A stretch of DNA of 64,000 bases from Frigidibacter sp. SD6-1 (GCF_030143255.1 NZ_JARJNR010000006.1:62001-126000), one strand, 5' to 3'; counted from the stretch's first letter, positions 25,914 through 36,600 are shown. Numbers and translations are program-made. Notes: generated by a model not told the origin, from the letters alone.

Positions 25914-25931
25914 ATGTTATTATAGGAACAT
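25914..25931. promoter_or_regulatory. 18-bp inverted repeat, candidate XRE-cupin operator
   Basis: ATGTT and AACAT flank 8 bp with a central TATA; 14 of 18 positions are symmetric. It sits in the 65-bp divergent space between the aminotransferase (start 25879) and the regulator (start 25945), ending 13 bp before the latter, so binding could block both promoters. Confidence 0.45.
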
Positions 25932-25944
25932 CAGGGAGTCAAAC

Positions 25945-26580
25945 ATGGCGCCAATGACGGAAAGACCGAGGCAGGCCGAGGCGCATGAGGCGCTGGCGGG
26001 GCGCATCCGCCGCTGGCGCGAGGCGCGGGGCTGGAACCAGCAGGCGCTGGCCGACCGGGCGGGGTTCGCGCGATCGACACTGTCGAAGATCGAGAACGGG
26101 CTTTTGTCACCGACATTCGAGGTGCTTCTGAAGATCGCCCGCGGATTTGGCTGCGACCTTGCCGATCTGGTCCGCGCCGAAGGCCCGCGGCTTGCGGGCC
26201 GGATGGTCATCGACCGCGGGATGCAGGGGGCGCCGGTCGAGGATGCGCACAACCGGCTGTGGCCACTGGGCGCCCAGATCAAGGGACGGGGATTTCAGGC
26301 GATGCTGGTGGAGTTTTGCGAAACCGACATCGCCGCCTTCGGCCCGTGGAACCGGCACGAGACCGACGACATGCTGCATGTGCTGTCGGGCCGGCTGGCG
26401 CTGCATACCGAAGGCTATGAGACGGCGGTGCTTGCCCCAGGCGATACGGTGCATTTCGACGGGGCGATGCCGCATGCCTGCCTGAGCGCGGGACCGGGGA
26501 TCTGCCGGTGCCTGTATGTCTTCTGTCTTCGCGACGGGGCTGACCCCGGTTCGGAGCCGGGCACCAGGATAGCAGGCTAA
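25945..26580 (+). CDS. XRE-family regulator with C-terminal cupin sensor domain
   Basis: 211 residues. The helix-turn-helix spans about 27-60 (GWNQQALADRAGFARSTLSK then IENGLLSPTFEVLLKIA), followed by a cupin barrel (FGPWNRHETDDMLHVLSGRL, then LAPGDTVHFDGAMPHACLSA) that probably binds the effector. Proteins of this design commonly regulate adjacent amine or amino-acid catabolic genes. The start at 25945 follows CAGGGAG. Divergent from the aminotransferase/imine-reductase pair. Confidence 0.85.
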   Translation: MAPMTERPRQAEAHEALAGRIRRWREARGWNQQALADRAGFARSTLSKIENGLLSPTFEVLLKIARGFGCDLADLVRAEGPRLAGRMVIDRGMQGAPVEDAHNRLWPLGAQIKGRGFQAMLVEFCETDIAAFGPWNRHETDDMLHVLSGRLALHTEGYETAVLAPGDTVHFDGAMPHACLSAGPGICRCLYVFCLRDGADPGSEPGTRIAG

Positions 26581-26619
26581 GATTCGTCGCGGGCCGAAGA
26601 AAACGCTAGTTATTGGAAA

Positions 26620-26633
26620 TATAAACGATTACA
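26620..26633. promoter_or_regulatory. candidate LacI-family operator upstream of the sugar operon
   Basis: TATAAACGATTACA reads on the other strand as TGTAATCGTTTATA, close to the LacI-family pattern TGTAAACGTTTACA with the central CG and 5 of 7 symmetric pairs. It lies 55 bp before the ABC ATPase start in a locally AT-rich stretch, and the operon encodes a LacI protein. Confidence 0.45.
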
Positions 26634-26687
26634 TTTTGTCGAGAACGCGCGAATCACGCTGCCGCGCCGATTGGGGGATTGCGACCT

Positions 26688-27809
26688 TTGGCTGGCCTCA
26701 GGATTGAAAATCTGCGCAAGTCGTTCGGGGCCGTCGATGTGCTGAAGGGCATCGACCTGGACATCCGCGATGGCGAATTCGTGTCGTTCCTTGGCCCCTC
26801 GGGCTGCGGGAAGTCCACCCTTTTGCGCTCGATCGCAGGACTGGAGGAGCTGACGGACGGGGCGATCCATCTGGGCGATCGCGAGATCACCGATCTGCCC
26901 TCGGCCAAGCGCGACATTGCGATGGTCTTCCAGAATTACGCGCTTTATCCGCATATGAACGTGCGCAAGAACATGTCGTTCGGCCTGTCGTTGAACGGGA
27001 TGAAGGCGGACGAGATCGACCGGCGGGTGAAGGACGCCGCCGAAACGCTGCGCATCACCGAGCTGCTGGACCGCAAGCCGAAGCAGCTTTCGGGCGGCCA
27101 GCGTCAGCGCGTGGCGATCGGACGCGCGATCGTGCGCAAGCCGCAATTGTTCCTGCTGGACGAGCCCTTGTCGAACCTCGATGCGGGCTTGCGCGTGACG
27201 ATGCGGGCGGAGCTGGCGGCGCTGCATGAACGGCTGGGCGTGACGATGGTCTATGTCACCCATGACCAGGTCGAGGCGATGACCTTGTCGAGCCGCGTCG
27301 TCGTGCTGGACAAGGGCCGCGTCAGCCAGTTCGGCAGCCCGCTGGAATTGTTCCACCGGCCGGCGAACCTGTTCGTGGCGGGGTTCATCGGCAGCCCGAA
27401 GATGAATTTCCTGCCCGTGCGGGCAAGCGGGGCCGACGGTGCGCGGGTGACGGTTTCCGGCGCGGGCTTCCGGCAGCCGCTGGCGGTGGAGCTGGCTGCG
27501 CAGGCGGCGGCGGTAGACGATCTGACGCTGGGCATCCGCCCCGATCAGATGAGGATCGGCGCGCCGGAGACGGGCCACCTGACCGGAACCGTCCGGCTGG
27601 TGGAGCGCCTCGGCACCGAAAGCCATGTCCATGTCGCGCTGGAGGACGGCACGGCGCTGGTGATCATCACCGACGGCACGCATCCCGGCCGTGCCCATGA
27701 CCGGGTGGGCCTGACCATTCCGGCCGAAGCCGCGCATCTGTTCGCGCCGACGGGCGAAGCGCTGCCGCGCAAGCTCGACCCCGATACCGAACGATTGCTT
27801 CAAGTCTAA
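26688..27809 (+). CDS. carbohydrate ABC transporter ATPase (MalK/UgpC type)
   Basis: 373-residue ATP-binding subunit of a CUT1-type sugar importer. Walker A LGPSGCGKST, signature LSGGQRQR, Walker B LFLLDEP and switch YVTHDQVEAM are intact, and a C-terminal TOBE/MalK-like domain includes LGIRPDQMRIG. No ATG fits: TTG codons at 26679 and 26688 are the options. I prefer 26688 (MAGLRIENLR) because GGGGG at 26673-26677 is properly spaced from it and too close to the other. First gene of an operon running through the GH42 gene. Confidence 0.9.
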   Translation: MAGLRIENLRKSFGAVDVLKGIDLDIRDGEFVSFLGPSGCGKSTLLRSIAGLEELTDGAIHLGDREITDLPSAKRDIAMVFQNYALYPHMNVRKNMSFGLSLNGMKADEIDRRVKDAAETLRITELLDRKPKQLSGGQRQRVAIGRAIVRKPQLFLLDEPLSNLDAGLRVTMRAELAALHERLGVTMVYVTHDQVEAMTLSSRVVVLDKGRVSQFGSPLELFHRPANLFVAGFIGSPKMNFLPVRASGADGARVTVSGAGFRQPLAVELAAQAAAVDDLTLGIRPDQMRIGAPETGHLTGTVRLVERLGTESHVHVALEDGTALVIITDGTHPGRAHDRVGLTIPAEAAHLFAPTGEALPRKLDPDTERLLQV

Positions 27810-27847
27810 CCGGGCCCGGAACGGCCCATTCTCTGGGAGGAGAAAAG

Positions 27848-29080
27848 ATGAAGAGACGTCACCTGATCATCGCCCCGGCCGTGCTGACGGCTGTTTTCTG
27901 GGGCGGCATGGGGCTTGCCCAGGACAAGGTTCTGCGCTTTGCGACCTGGGACAGCGACGAAAGCCTTGCGATCCAGGAAGCGATTGCCAAGAAATTCGAA
28001 GAGGCCAACCCGGGCGTGAAGGTCCAGGTCGAGGCCTATGGCGACGGCTATGATGACAAGCTGACCGCCGCGATGGGCGCGGGCAGCCCGCCGGACGTGA
28101 TGTATATGTGGAACTTCCCATCCTACAAGGAAGCGCTCTTGCCGCTGAACGATTTCATCGCCCGCGACGGCGAGGCGATGAACCTCGCTGACATTCCCGA
28201 AGGGCTGATGAACATTTCGAAGATCGACGGCAATATCTACGGCATGCCCGCGGGCTTCACCACTCAGGTCGTTTTCTATAACAAGGACATGTTTGCCGCG
28301 GCGGGCGTGCCCGAGCCGCAGGCGGGCTGGACCTGGGCGGACCTGCGCGCCGGTGCCGCGAAGTTCCGCAATGCCGATGAGAAGGTCTATGGCTTTGCCG
28401 TCGATGCCAAACCCGACCCATACGACTTCGAACAGTTCCTCTGGTCGAACGGCACCCGGTATATCTCGGACGATGGCAAGACCATCGACGGGCTGATGAA
28501 CAGCCCCGAGGCGGCCGAAGTGCTGAACATGTTCGCCGACATGATCAAGACCGAGGAAGCGGTGGCGCTGAACATCGGCGACGATACCTCGGGTTCGGCG
28601 CTTTTCAAGGCGGGCAAGATCGCGATGTTCCAGTCGGCCATGTGGTCGAAATCGGGGATCGACGAATCCGGCGTCAACTATGGCGTCGTGATGCTGCCCT
28701 CGTTCGGCGGCAAGCCGGTGCATTCGGCTATCGGCGCCTCGGCGGTGTCGATCGCCAAGGACAGTGCCGATCCAGAACTGGCCTGGGAGTTCGTGAAATT
28801 CTTCTCCTCGCCGGAAGCGGTCGCGATGCGCACGAACGACCTGCCGGTCCGCACCTCGGTCGCCGAAGCGCAGGGGATGCAGGATGACCCGATCTTCAAG
28901 CCCTTCTTCGACATGCTCGCCGTGTCGAACAAGGAAATCCACGCCTTCCTGAAGAACGCCGAATGGGGCCGCATCCAGGAAAACCTGGCCGTGGCGATCG
29001 AGGCGACGATGATCGACCAGGGCAATGCCCAGGCGCATCTGGACGAGGCGGTCGCAGCCTCGGCCCGCTTCCTCAAGTAA
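27848..29080 (+). CDS. carbohydrate ABC transporter substrate-binding protein
   Basis: Periplasmic sugar-binding protein of the family-1 (MalE-like) class, 410 residues. A signal peptide (about 1-25, ending LAQ) precedes DKVLRFATWDSDESLAIQEA. The hinge region YGDGYDDKLTAAMGAGSPPD and VMYMWNFPSY is typical. AGGAG lies 7 bases before the ATG. Its gene sits 38 bp after the ATPase and 28 bp before the first permease. The ligand is probably an oligosaccharide or glycoside that the GH63-like and GH42 enzymes of the same operon can cleave. Confidence 0.92.
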   Translation: MKRRHLIIAPAVLTAVFWGGMGLAQDKVLRFATWDSDESLAIQEAIAKKFEEANPGVKVQVEAYGDGYDDKLTAAMGAGSPPDVMYMWNFPSYKEALLPLNDFIARDGEAMNLADIPEGLMNISKIDGNIYGMPAGFTTQVVFYNKDMFAAAGVPEPQAGWTWADLRAGAAKFRNADEKVYGFAVDAKPDPYDFEQFLWSNGTRYISDDGKTIDGLMNSPEAAEVLNMFADMIKTEEAVALNIGDDTSGSALFKAGKIAMFQSAMWSKSGIDESGVNYGVVMLPSFGGKPVHSAIGASAVSIAKDSADPELAWEFVKFFSSPEAVAMRTNDLPVRTSVAEAQGMQDDPIFKPFFDMLAVSNKEIHAFLKNAEWGRIQENLAVAIEATMIDQGNAQAHLDEAVAASARFLK

Positions 29081-29108
29081 CCCCGGAATTCACGGAGAGA
29101 TGGGAACC

Positions 29109-30047
29109 ATGGCCACCGCAACCGCAACCCGGCGTCCCTCCCGGCGCAAGGCGCGCGGCGCTGGCATCACGCCCTGGCTCTTCATCTCTCCGTGGATACT
29201 TGGATTTCTGTTCTTCACCCTCGGCCCCCTGGTCTTTTCCTTCGTCATGAGCCTCCATGACTGGCCGGTGGTGGGCACGCGGACCTTCATCGGGTTCGAG
29301 AATTACACCACGATGGTGCAAGACGACCCGCAATTCTGGAAAAGCCTCTGGATCACGGTAAAGTTCGGCGCGCTGTTCGTGCCCTTGAACATCGTGCTGT
29401 CGTTCCTGCTGGCCGTGCTTTTGAACCTGAACCTCAGGGGCACGGCGATCTACCGGACGGCCTTTTACCTGCCCTCGGTCATTTCGGGCGTGGCGCTCGT
29501 CACGATCTGGGCCTGGATCTATTCCAAGGAATACGGGCTTCTGAACTATCTGCTGTCGTTCGCGGGCATCGACGGGCCGAACTGGCTGGGTGACCGGACC
29601 TGGGCCATTGTCGCCATCACGGTCGCGAGTCTTTGGGGGCTGGGCGGGTCGATGCTGATCTTCCTGGCCGGGCTGCAATCGATCCCGAAGGAGCTTTACG
29701 AGGCGGCGCGTGTGTCGGGCGTGCCGCCCTGGGCGCAGATCACCTTCATCACCCTGCCGATGCTGTCGCCGATGATCCTGTTTACGCTGATCACCTCGAT
29801 CATCTCGGCCTTCCAGCAACTGACCATCGCGCTTTTGCTGACCGACGGCGGGCCGGTCAATTCGACCTATTTCTTTGCCATGTACATCTACAAGACGGCC
29901 TTCCGCTTCCACGACATGGGCTATGCCGCCGCGATGAGCTGGGTGATGTTCCTGATCATCCTGGCGCTGTCCATGCTGGTCATGCGCTGGTCGGCGGCCT
30001 GGGTCTATTACGAAGGTCAGGCGAGGAAGGACGATGCCGATGCGTAG
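29109..30047 (+). CDS. carbohydrate ABC transporter permease (MalF/UgpA-like)
   Basis: 312-residue inner-membrane permease with six predicted helices, the first being TPWLFISPWILGFLFFTLGP. The EAA loop reads KELYEAARVSGVPPWAQITF. An arginine-rich N-terminus (RRPSRRKARG) lies on the cytoplasmic side. The ATG at 29109 is best placed relative to GGAGAG; 29100 is an in-frame alternative. Overlaps the next permease by 14 bp. Forms the channel with the MalG-like subunit. Confidence 0.9.
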   Translation: MATATATRRPSRRKARGAGITPWLFISPWILGFLFFTLGPLVFSFVMSLHDWPVVGTRTFIGFENYTTMVQDDPQFWKSLWITVKFGALFVPLNIVLSFLLAVLLNLNLRGTAIYRTAFYLPSVISGVALVTIWAWIYSKEYGLLNYLLSFAGIDGPNWLGDRTWAIVAITVASLWGLGGSMLIFLAGLQSIPKELYEAARVSGVPPWAQITFITLPMLSPMILFTLITSIISAFQQLTIALLLTDGGPVNSTYFFAMYIYKTAFRFHDMGYAAAMSWVMFLIILALSMLVMRWSAAWVYYEGQARKDDADA

Positions 30048-30852
30048 GACATTGGGTTATGGCGCGCTGATCTTCCTGACCGCGCTGTTCGTGGCACCTT
30101 TCCTGTGGACGCTGATCACCGCCTTGAAGTCCGAGGCGGAGCTTTACGCCTATCCGCCGGTCTTCTGGCCGGAAAGACTGCGGTGGGAAAATTTCTCGAA
30201 CGCCTGGACCGCGTTGCCCTTCACCACCTTCCTGAAGAATTCGATGATCGTGGTGGTCCTGTCGACGCTTGGCCAGCTCGCTTCCTCGTCGCTGGTGGCC
30301 TACGGGTTCGCGCGCTTCCAGTTTCCCGGCCGAGACCCGCTGTTCATCCTGCTTCTGGCGACGATGATGATCCCCTGGGACGTGAAGATGATCCCCCTTT
30401 ACATGGAGTTCAATTATCTGGGCTGGATCAACACGCTGAAGCCGCTAATCGTGCCGGCATGGTTCGGCGAGGCGTTCTTCATCTTCCTCCTCCGCCAATA
30501 CATCATGACCATCCCGATGGAGATCGACGAGGCCGCGCGGATGGACGGGGCGAATGCCTGGCAGATCTACTGGCGGATCCACCTGCCCCTGATGGCGCCC
30601 GCGCTGGTTCTGGTGGGGACGTTCCATTTCATGAATGCCTGGAACGATTACCTTGGGCCGCTGATCTATCTGAACGACCAGACGACCTATACGCTGCCGC
30701 TGGGGTTGGCGCTGTTCAAGGGTCTGCACGAGGTCGATTACATCTCGATCGCGGCGATCACCGTGATCCTGTGCCTGCCGCCTTTGGCGCTCTTCTTCTA
30801 CGCCCAGCGCTATATCATGGACAATGCGCTCGGCTCGTCGGTGAAGGGCTAG
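30034..30852 (+). CDS. carbohydrate ABC transporter permease (MalG/UgpE-like)
   Basis: 272-residue permease, six helices, with EAA loop IDEAARMDGANAWQIYWRIH and the family N-terminal helix ALIFLTALFVAPFLWTLITA. AGGAAGG precedes the start. Its stop TAG is followed immediately by the ATG of the glycosidase gene, so transporter and hydrolase are translated from one message. Confidence 0.92.
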   Translation: MPMRRTLGYGALIFLTALFVAPFLWTLITALKSEAELYAYPPVFWPERLRWENFSNAWTALPFTTFLKNSMIVVVLSTLGQLASSSLVAYGFARFQFPGRDPLFILLLATMMIPWDVKMIPLYMEFNYLGWINTLKPLIVPAWFGEAFFIFLLRQYIMTIPMEIDEAARMDGANAWQIYWRIHLPLMAPALVLVGTFHFMNAWNDYLGPLIYLNDQTTYTLPLGLALFKGLHEVDYISIAAITVILCLPPLALFFYAQRYIMDNALGSSVKG

Positions 30853-32535
30853 ATGCTGTTCGATTTCGCCCATGTCCCCTTCAGCCGGCGGGGCCGGTTC
30901 CTGACTTTGTCCACGATGGAGGGCGCGGTCTGGCTGCGGTCGGTGAAGGGCGGCGATCTGAAACATTCGCTCGGGCGGCTCTGCCGGGTGTCGTTCTTCG
31001 GGCCGGACGGCAAGGGGCGAGAGGTCGCGTGGCATCTTGCGCCCGAAAGGCTGGTGGCCGAGGCCGCGGACGGGCGGGTCGAGTTCTGCATCGGCGCGGG
31101 CGAGCGGTTGCACCTGCGAGGCGCGGGACTGGGCGTTGCCTTCGATCTGGAAGGTTCGCGCTACGACTATGCCTACAAGACGCCGCAGGGCGATCATTGC
31201 GTCGTGGCGGCCTATGAGAACACCCGCCTGCTGCCGCGCGCGACGCGGGGCGATCTGGACGTCACAGGCGACTGGCGGCGCGACCGGGCGGACAATGTCG
31301 CGATGGTCTTTTCGGGCGCGGCGGGGTTCGAGGGCACGATCGACCTGTTTCCGGCGATTCCGCCCGCGCCTGCGAGCGAAGGGTTCGAGGACGCGCGCGC
31401 CGGTGCGGCGTCTGAGTTCGCGGACTGGCTGGCGAAGGCGCCGCATGGGACGGATGAGGCGCGCCGGCTTGCGGCCTATCTGCTGTGGGCAAATACCGTG
31501 CCCGCCGAAGGCGCGCTGACCCGGCCGGCGGTCTATATGTCGAAGAACGACATGATCAATATCTGGTCGTGGGACAATGCCTTCTCGGCGCTCGGTGTTG
31601 CCGCGATGGACGGCGGGCTGGCCTTCGACCAGTTCGGCGCGATCTTCGACCATCAGCATGCGTCGGGCCTGCTGCCCGACTTCGTCAATGACCGCGATGT
31701 CAGTTTCGCCTTCACCAAGCCGCCGGTGCATGGCTGGGCGATCCTGAGACTGATCGACCGCCACCCCGGCTGGCTGACCGAGGACCGGCGGCAGGCGCTG
31801 GTGCCCTGGCTCTCGGCGCAGGTCGGTTATTGGCTGACCCATGCCCGCAAGGGTGCCTCAAACCTGCCCACCTATTTCCACGGCAATGATTCCGGCTGGG
31901 ACAATGCCACTTTCTTCGCCGAGGGCGGGCCGGTCATGACACCCGACCTGCCGACCTTCCTGATCCTTACCTGCGACTGCCTCGCGCGGCTTGATCCTGA
32001 ACGATCCGCAGCCTGGCAGGCACAGGCAGGCCAGCTTTACAGCCAGCTGATCGCCAGCCTCTGGACCGGCGAGACCTTCGGCTCGCGGCGGGCCGCCGAC
32101 CCCGCACGGCTGAGAACCGATGAAAGCCTGATCGGTTTCATGCCCCTTCTGCTCGGCCCCCGCCTGCCGCGCGAGATGGCGGCAGCTCTGGTGAGCGGTC
32201 TGAAATCCGGCGGCTGGATCACCGATTGGGGACCGGCGACGGAAAGCACGGGAAGCCCGCTGTACGAGGCCAATGGATACTGGCGCGGGCCGATCTGGGC
32301 GCCGACGACGCTGCTTTTGTGGGACGGGCTGATGCAGCAGGGCGACGTGCAACTGGCCCGCGACATTGCCCGCCGCTTCTGCCGCCTGTGCGAAACATCG
32401 GGCATGGCCGAGAATTTCGACGCGCTTTCCGGCGCGGGCCTGCACGACAGGGCCTTTGCCTGGACATCTGCGGTTTACCTGTGGCTTGCCGCCTCGCTAG
32501 AAGAGGGCGGGGAAACGCGCGGGGGACGGCCATGA
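30853..32535 (+). CDS. (alpha/alpha)6-barrel glycoside hydrolase, GH63-like
   Basis: 560 residues with no signal peptide, hence cytoplasmic. A beta-sandwich N-terminal domain (to about 200) precedes a helical barrel with landmarks NIWSWDNAFSALG, GNDSGWDNAT and ANGYWRGPIWAPTTLLLWDG. The WD-rich and YWRGPxW motifs are those of GH63 and related (GH37, GH15-like) glycosidases, a group that includes alpha-glucosidases and mannosylglycerate hydrolase. D in SGWDN is the probable acid. Starts on the base after the permease stop. Specificity is open; import plus cytoplasmic hydrolysis of a small alpha-glycoside is inferred. Confidence 0.78.
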   Translation: MLFDFAHVPFSRRGRFLTLSTMEGAVWLRSVKGGDLKHSLGRLCRVSFFGPDGKGREVAWHLAPERLVAEAADGRVEFCIGAGERLHLRGAGLGVAFDLEGSRYDYAYKTPQGDHCVVAAYENTRLLPRATRGDLDVTGDWRRDRADNVAMVFSGAAGFEGTIDLFPAIPPAPASEGFEDARAGAASEFADWLAKAPHGTDEARRLAAYLLWANTVPAEGALTRPAVYMSKNDMINIWSWDNAFSALGVAAMDGGLAFDQFGAIFDHQHASGLLPDFVNDRDVSFAFTKPPVHGWAILRLIDRHPGWLTEDRRQALVPWLSAQVGYWLTHARKGASNLPTYFHGNDSGWDNATFFAEGGPVMTPDLPTFLILTCDCLARLDPERSAAWQAQAGQLYSQLIASLWTGETFGSRRAADPARLRTDESLIGFMPLLLGPRLPREMAAALVSGLKSGGWITDWGPATESTGSPLYEANGYWRGPIWAPTTLLLWDGLMQQGDVQLARDIARRFCRLCETSGMAENFDALSGAGLHDRAFAWTSAVYLWLAASLEEGGETRGGRP

Positions 32536-33581
32536 ACGGCGGACAGGCGAGGCCGACGATCAAGACGATCTGCGCGATGACCGGTCTCTCGACGGCGACC
32601 GTGTCGAAGGCCCTGCGTCAGTCGCCCGAGGTCCGCCCCGAGACCCGCGCCATCGTCGAGGAGGCGGCGCGCAAGGTCGGCTATTCGACGAACCTGCATG
32701 GCGTGCAGCTGAGGACCGGCAAGACCTATCAGGTGGCGATCCTGATGACGACGCCCACGAGCGATCTGGTCGAATGGGAGGGCGTCGAATATGCCCAGCT
32801 GCTGTCGGGCATTTCGCATGCGATGGAGGGCACGCGCTACCGCGTGGCGCTTTACCCGGTCCGCGACTATGACGAGGCGCAGGACACGGTGCGCCGCATC
32901 ATCCGCAACCGGCTGGCCGACGGCGTGATCTTTTCCGGCACAAGGCCTGACGACGGGCGGGTGCGGCTGCTGCAGGAGGCGGATTTTCCCTTCGTCACCT
33001 ATGGCACGACCGAGGCCCATGCGCCCCATGCCTTTGTCGACAGCGACAATGACGGGATCATCCGCACCGCGATGCGGCGGCTTCTTGACCGGGGCCACCG
33101 GCGCATCGCGCTGATCAACCCGGGTGAGCATCTGAGCTATGGACGCACCCGCCTCGCGACCTATCGGGACATGCTGCAATCGGCTGGAATAGAGTATGAT
33201 CCGGCGCTGGTGGCGCATGGCATCCTGACCCCCAGTTTCGGGCGGGAACAGGTGATGATCATGCATGCGCTGAAAGACCCGCCCACCGCCTATGTCTGCG
33301 CCAACGAAGCCTCGGCGCTGGGGGCGCTGTCGGGTTTTGCGGCCTGCGGGCTGGTGCATGGCCGCGACGCGGTGATCAACGCGACCGACGATCTGAACGT
33401 CTCGGCCTATTTCACCCCGCCGCTGACCACCTTCTACCTGCCCATCACCCGGCCCGCGGAACTTTTGGGCCGCCATATCCTCGGCGCCATCGACGGTGTG
33501 GCGCCCGAACGCCTGCAGACGCTCCTGATGCCCGACCTGATCGAGCGCAGCGACGACCGGCTGCGCGCCAGTGCGGGCTGA
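32532..33581 (+). CDS. LacI-family transcriptional regulator
   Basis: 349 residues: N-terminal LacI helix-turn-helix (TIKTICAMTGLSTATVSKAL, about 9-28, with VSKALR reading the central CpG) and a periplasmic-binding-protein-like effector domain. The ATG at 32532 overlaps the hydrolase stop by 4 bp. Being embedded in the operon, it probably autoregulates; a matching CG-centred half-palindrome lies upstream of the ATPase gene at 26620. The effector is presumably the imported sugar. Confidence 0.93.
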   Translation: MNGGQARPTIKTICAMTGLSTATVSKALRQSPEVRPETRAIVEEAARKVGYSTNLHGVQLRTGKTYQVAILMTTPTSDLVEWEGVEYAQLLSGISHAMEGTRYRVALYPVRDYDEAQDTVRRIIRNRLADGVIFSGTRPDDGRVRLLQEADFPFVTYGTTEAHAPHAFVDSDNDGIIRTAMRRLLDRGHRRIALINPGEHLSYGRTRLATYRDMLQSAGIEYDPALVAHGILTPSFGREQVMIMHALKDPPTAYVCANEASALGALSGFAACGLVHGRDAVINATDDLNVSAYFTPPLTTFYLPITRPAELLGRHILGAIDGVAPERLQTLLMPDLIERSDDRLRASAG

Positions 33582-33608
33582 TCCTTCCTCCGACCCGAAA
33601 GACCAAAG

Positions 33609-36600
33609 ATGTCCGCCTTCGTCTCTGCCCCCCCTGCCCTGACTTCCGACGCGCTCGCGGCGCTGGCCGAGACCCATTTCGGCAAGAGCGGCGCGATCCG
33701 CCCACTGGTGTCGGAGCGCGACCAGAACGCGCGCCTGACTGCGGGCGGGGAAAGCTTCGTCCTGAAGATCGCCAATGCGGGCGAGGACCCGGGTCAGATC
33801 GCGCTGCAGAATGCGACGATGCTGCATCTGGAACAGGCAGGCGTCGCGGGCCTGCCCCGGCTGGTGCCCACGCGCGATCACGCGGACGGCGCGCGGATCG
33901 CAGAGGGCGGGCAGGAACATCTGATGCGGCTCGTGACCTGGATCGACGGGCGGCCGATGTCAGAGGCGCCGCGCAGCCTCGCCCAGCTTTCTGCCCTCGG
34001 CGCCTTCATGGGGCGGGTGAGCCGGGGCCTGCAGGGCTTTGGTCATCCTGCCGCCTTCCGGCCGGAGTTTCCCTGGTCGCTCGACCATGTGGCACGGCTG
34101 GAACCGTGGGTCGCGGAGATCGCCGATCCGTCGCGGCGGGCGCTGGTCGGGCGGCTCTTCGCGCGCTATCACGCACTCATCGCCGGGCGTCTGCCCGGCT
34201 TGCGCGCCTCGGTCCTGCATCAGGATGCGAACGACAATAACGTCATCGTCAACGCGAACGACCCTGACCGGATCGCCGGGCTGATCGACTTCGGCGACAT
34301 GTGTTTCGGCCGCACGGTCAACGAGCTCGCCATCACGCTCGCCTATGCGCTTCTGGACGCGCCGGACCTCTATGCGGCCGCGCGGGCGCTCATTGAAGGC
34401 TATGTCGCGGAATTCCCGCTGACCGAGGGTGAGGCGGATGTGCTGTTCGACCTGATGCGCATGCGGCTCGTCTGCTCCGTCTGCATCTCGTCGCACCAGT
34501 CGCGGCTTTACCCCGAGAACGACTATCTGCTGATCTCGCAAGGCCCCGCCTTCGCGCTTCTGGAACGGCTGGAAAAGATCGACCCGGAATTCATGGTGGC
34601 GCTGTTCCGCCGCGCTGCCGGATTTGCGGCGACCCGCGCCGAGGCGGCCGTGCGGGCCTATCTGGACGGGGCGGAAACGCAGCCCCTGTTCCGGCCCGAC
34701 CTGCGCACCTCGGCGCGGATGGCGCTTCTGACCAATGGCGAGCATCCTGACATGCCCGCCTTTTCCGACCGCGCCTTCGATGGCTGGTTCGCGCGACAGC
34801 GCCCGGCATCCCTGCCCGAGACAGAGGCCTTCTACGGCTTCGGCAGCTATGGCGAGAAGCGGTCGGTCTATGCGACCGACCAGTTTGCCGATGCGGCAAG
34901 CCCCGAACGCCGCACGCGGCATCTGGGCATCGATGTCTTCGCCCCGGCGGGCACGCCGGTCCATGCGCCGCTGGCGGGCACGGTCGCCTTTGTTACCTAC
35001 AATGCCGATCCGCTTGACTATGGCCATACGCTGATCCTCAGGCATGAAACGCAGGGCGGCGTGCCGTTCTGGACGCTTTACGGCCATCTCGGCGACTCGC
35101 TGCCGGGGCTGTGCCAGGTGGGCGACCGGATCGAGGCGGGCCAGCTGATCGCCCACCTTGGCGACTGGCACGAAAACGGCGGCTGGGCGCCGCACATCCA
35201 CTTCCAGATCATGACCGACATGCTGGCCCAGACCGAGGGCAATTTCTTCGGCGTCGGGCACGACAGTCTGTGGGATGTCTGGTCGGGCATCTGCGTCGAC
35301 CCGAACCTGATCCTGAGGCTGCAGCCCGAAAGCTTCACCATCGATCCCGAGCCTCCCGAGGCGCTTCTCCAGCGCCGCGCCGAAAGGATCGGGCCGTCGC
35401 TGTCGGTCTCCTACCGCGACAAGCTGAAGATCGTGCGCGGGCGCGGGGCATATCTGATCGACCATACGGGGCGGGAATATCTGGATGCGGTGAACAACAT
35501 CACCCATGTCGGCCATTGCCATCCGCATGTGACCGAGGCGATCGCCCGGCAGGCGGGCATACTGAACACCAATTCGCGCTATCTGAACGGTCTGATGCTG
35601 GACCTTGCCGACCGGATCACCGCGAAACTGCCCGGCGATCTGAAGGTCGCCTATTTCGTCAATTCCGGGACCGAGGCGAACGAGCTGGCGCTGCGCATCG
35701 CGCGCACCGCGCTCGGCCGGAAGAACACCATCGTGCTCGACTGGGCCTATCACGGCAATTCCGGCGGCATGGTCGAGATCAGCCCCTACAAGTTCAAAAG
35801 GAAGGGCGGCTTCCCGCAGCCGGACTTCGTGGAAATCGCGACCTTTCCCGACCCCTACCGGGGCCCTCACAAGGGCATGAGCGAGGCGGCGGGTCGCGCC
35901 TATGCCGAAGATGTGGGCCAGGCGCTTGAACGGGTGCGCGCCAAGACCGACGACCCGTCGGCGACCTTCATCGCGGAATCGATCTCGGGCGTCGGCGGGC
36001 AGGTGATCTATCCGCCGGGCTATCTGCAATCTGTCTATGAACAGATGCGCCGGGCGGGCGGGATCGTGATTGCCGACGAGGTGCAATGCGGTTTCGGGCG
36101 CGTCGGGTCGCAGTTCTGGGGGTTCGAGCTGCAGGGCGTCATCCCCGACATCGTCGTGATGGGCAAGCCGATCGGCAATGGCCATCCGCTGGCCTGCGTC
36201 GTCACCACGCCCGACCTCGCCCGGCGCTTTGCGAACGGGATGGAATATTTCAACTCGTTCGGCGGCAACCCGGTGTCGATGGCGGTGGGCCATGCCGTGC
36301 TGGATGTGATCGAGGCCGAGGGGCTGCAGGCGAAGGCGCTGGAGACCGGCGCCTACCTGCTGGAGCGGTGCCGCGAAATGCAGGCCCGCTTTCCGATCAT
36401 CGGCGACGTGCGCGGCGCGGGCCTGTTCCTGGGCGTCGAACTGGTACGCGACCGCGCCACGCTGGAGCCTGCGACCGATGAGGCCGGGCTGGTCGTCAAT
36501 CACATGCGTCAGTTGGGGGTTCTCGCCTCGACCGACGGCCCCTTCGACAATGTCCTGAAATTCAAGCCGCCCATGGTCTTCGGCCGGGCCGAGGCCGACC

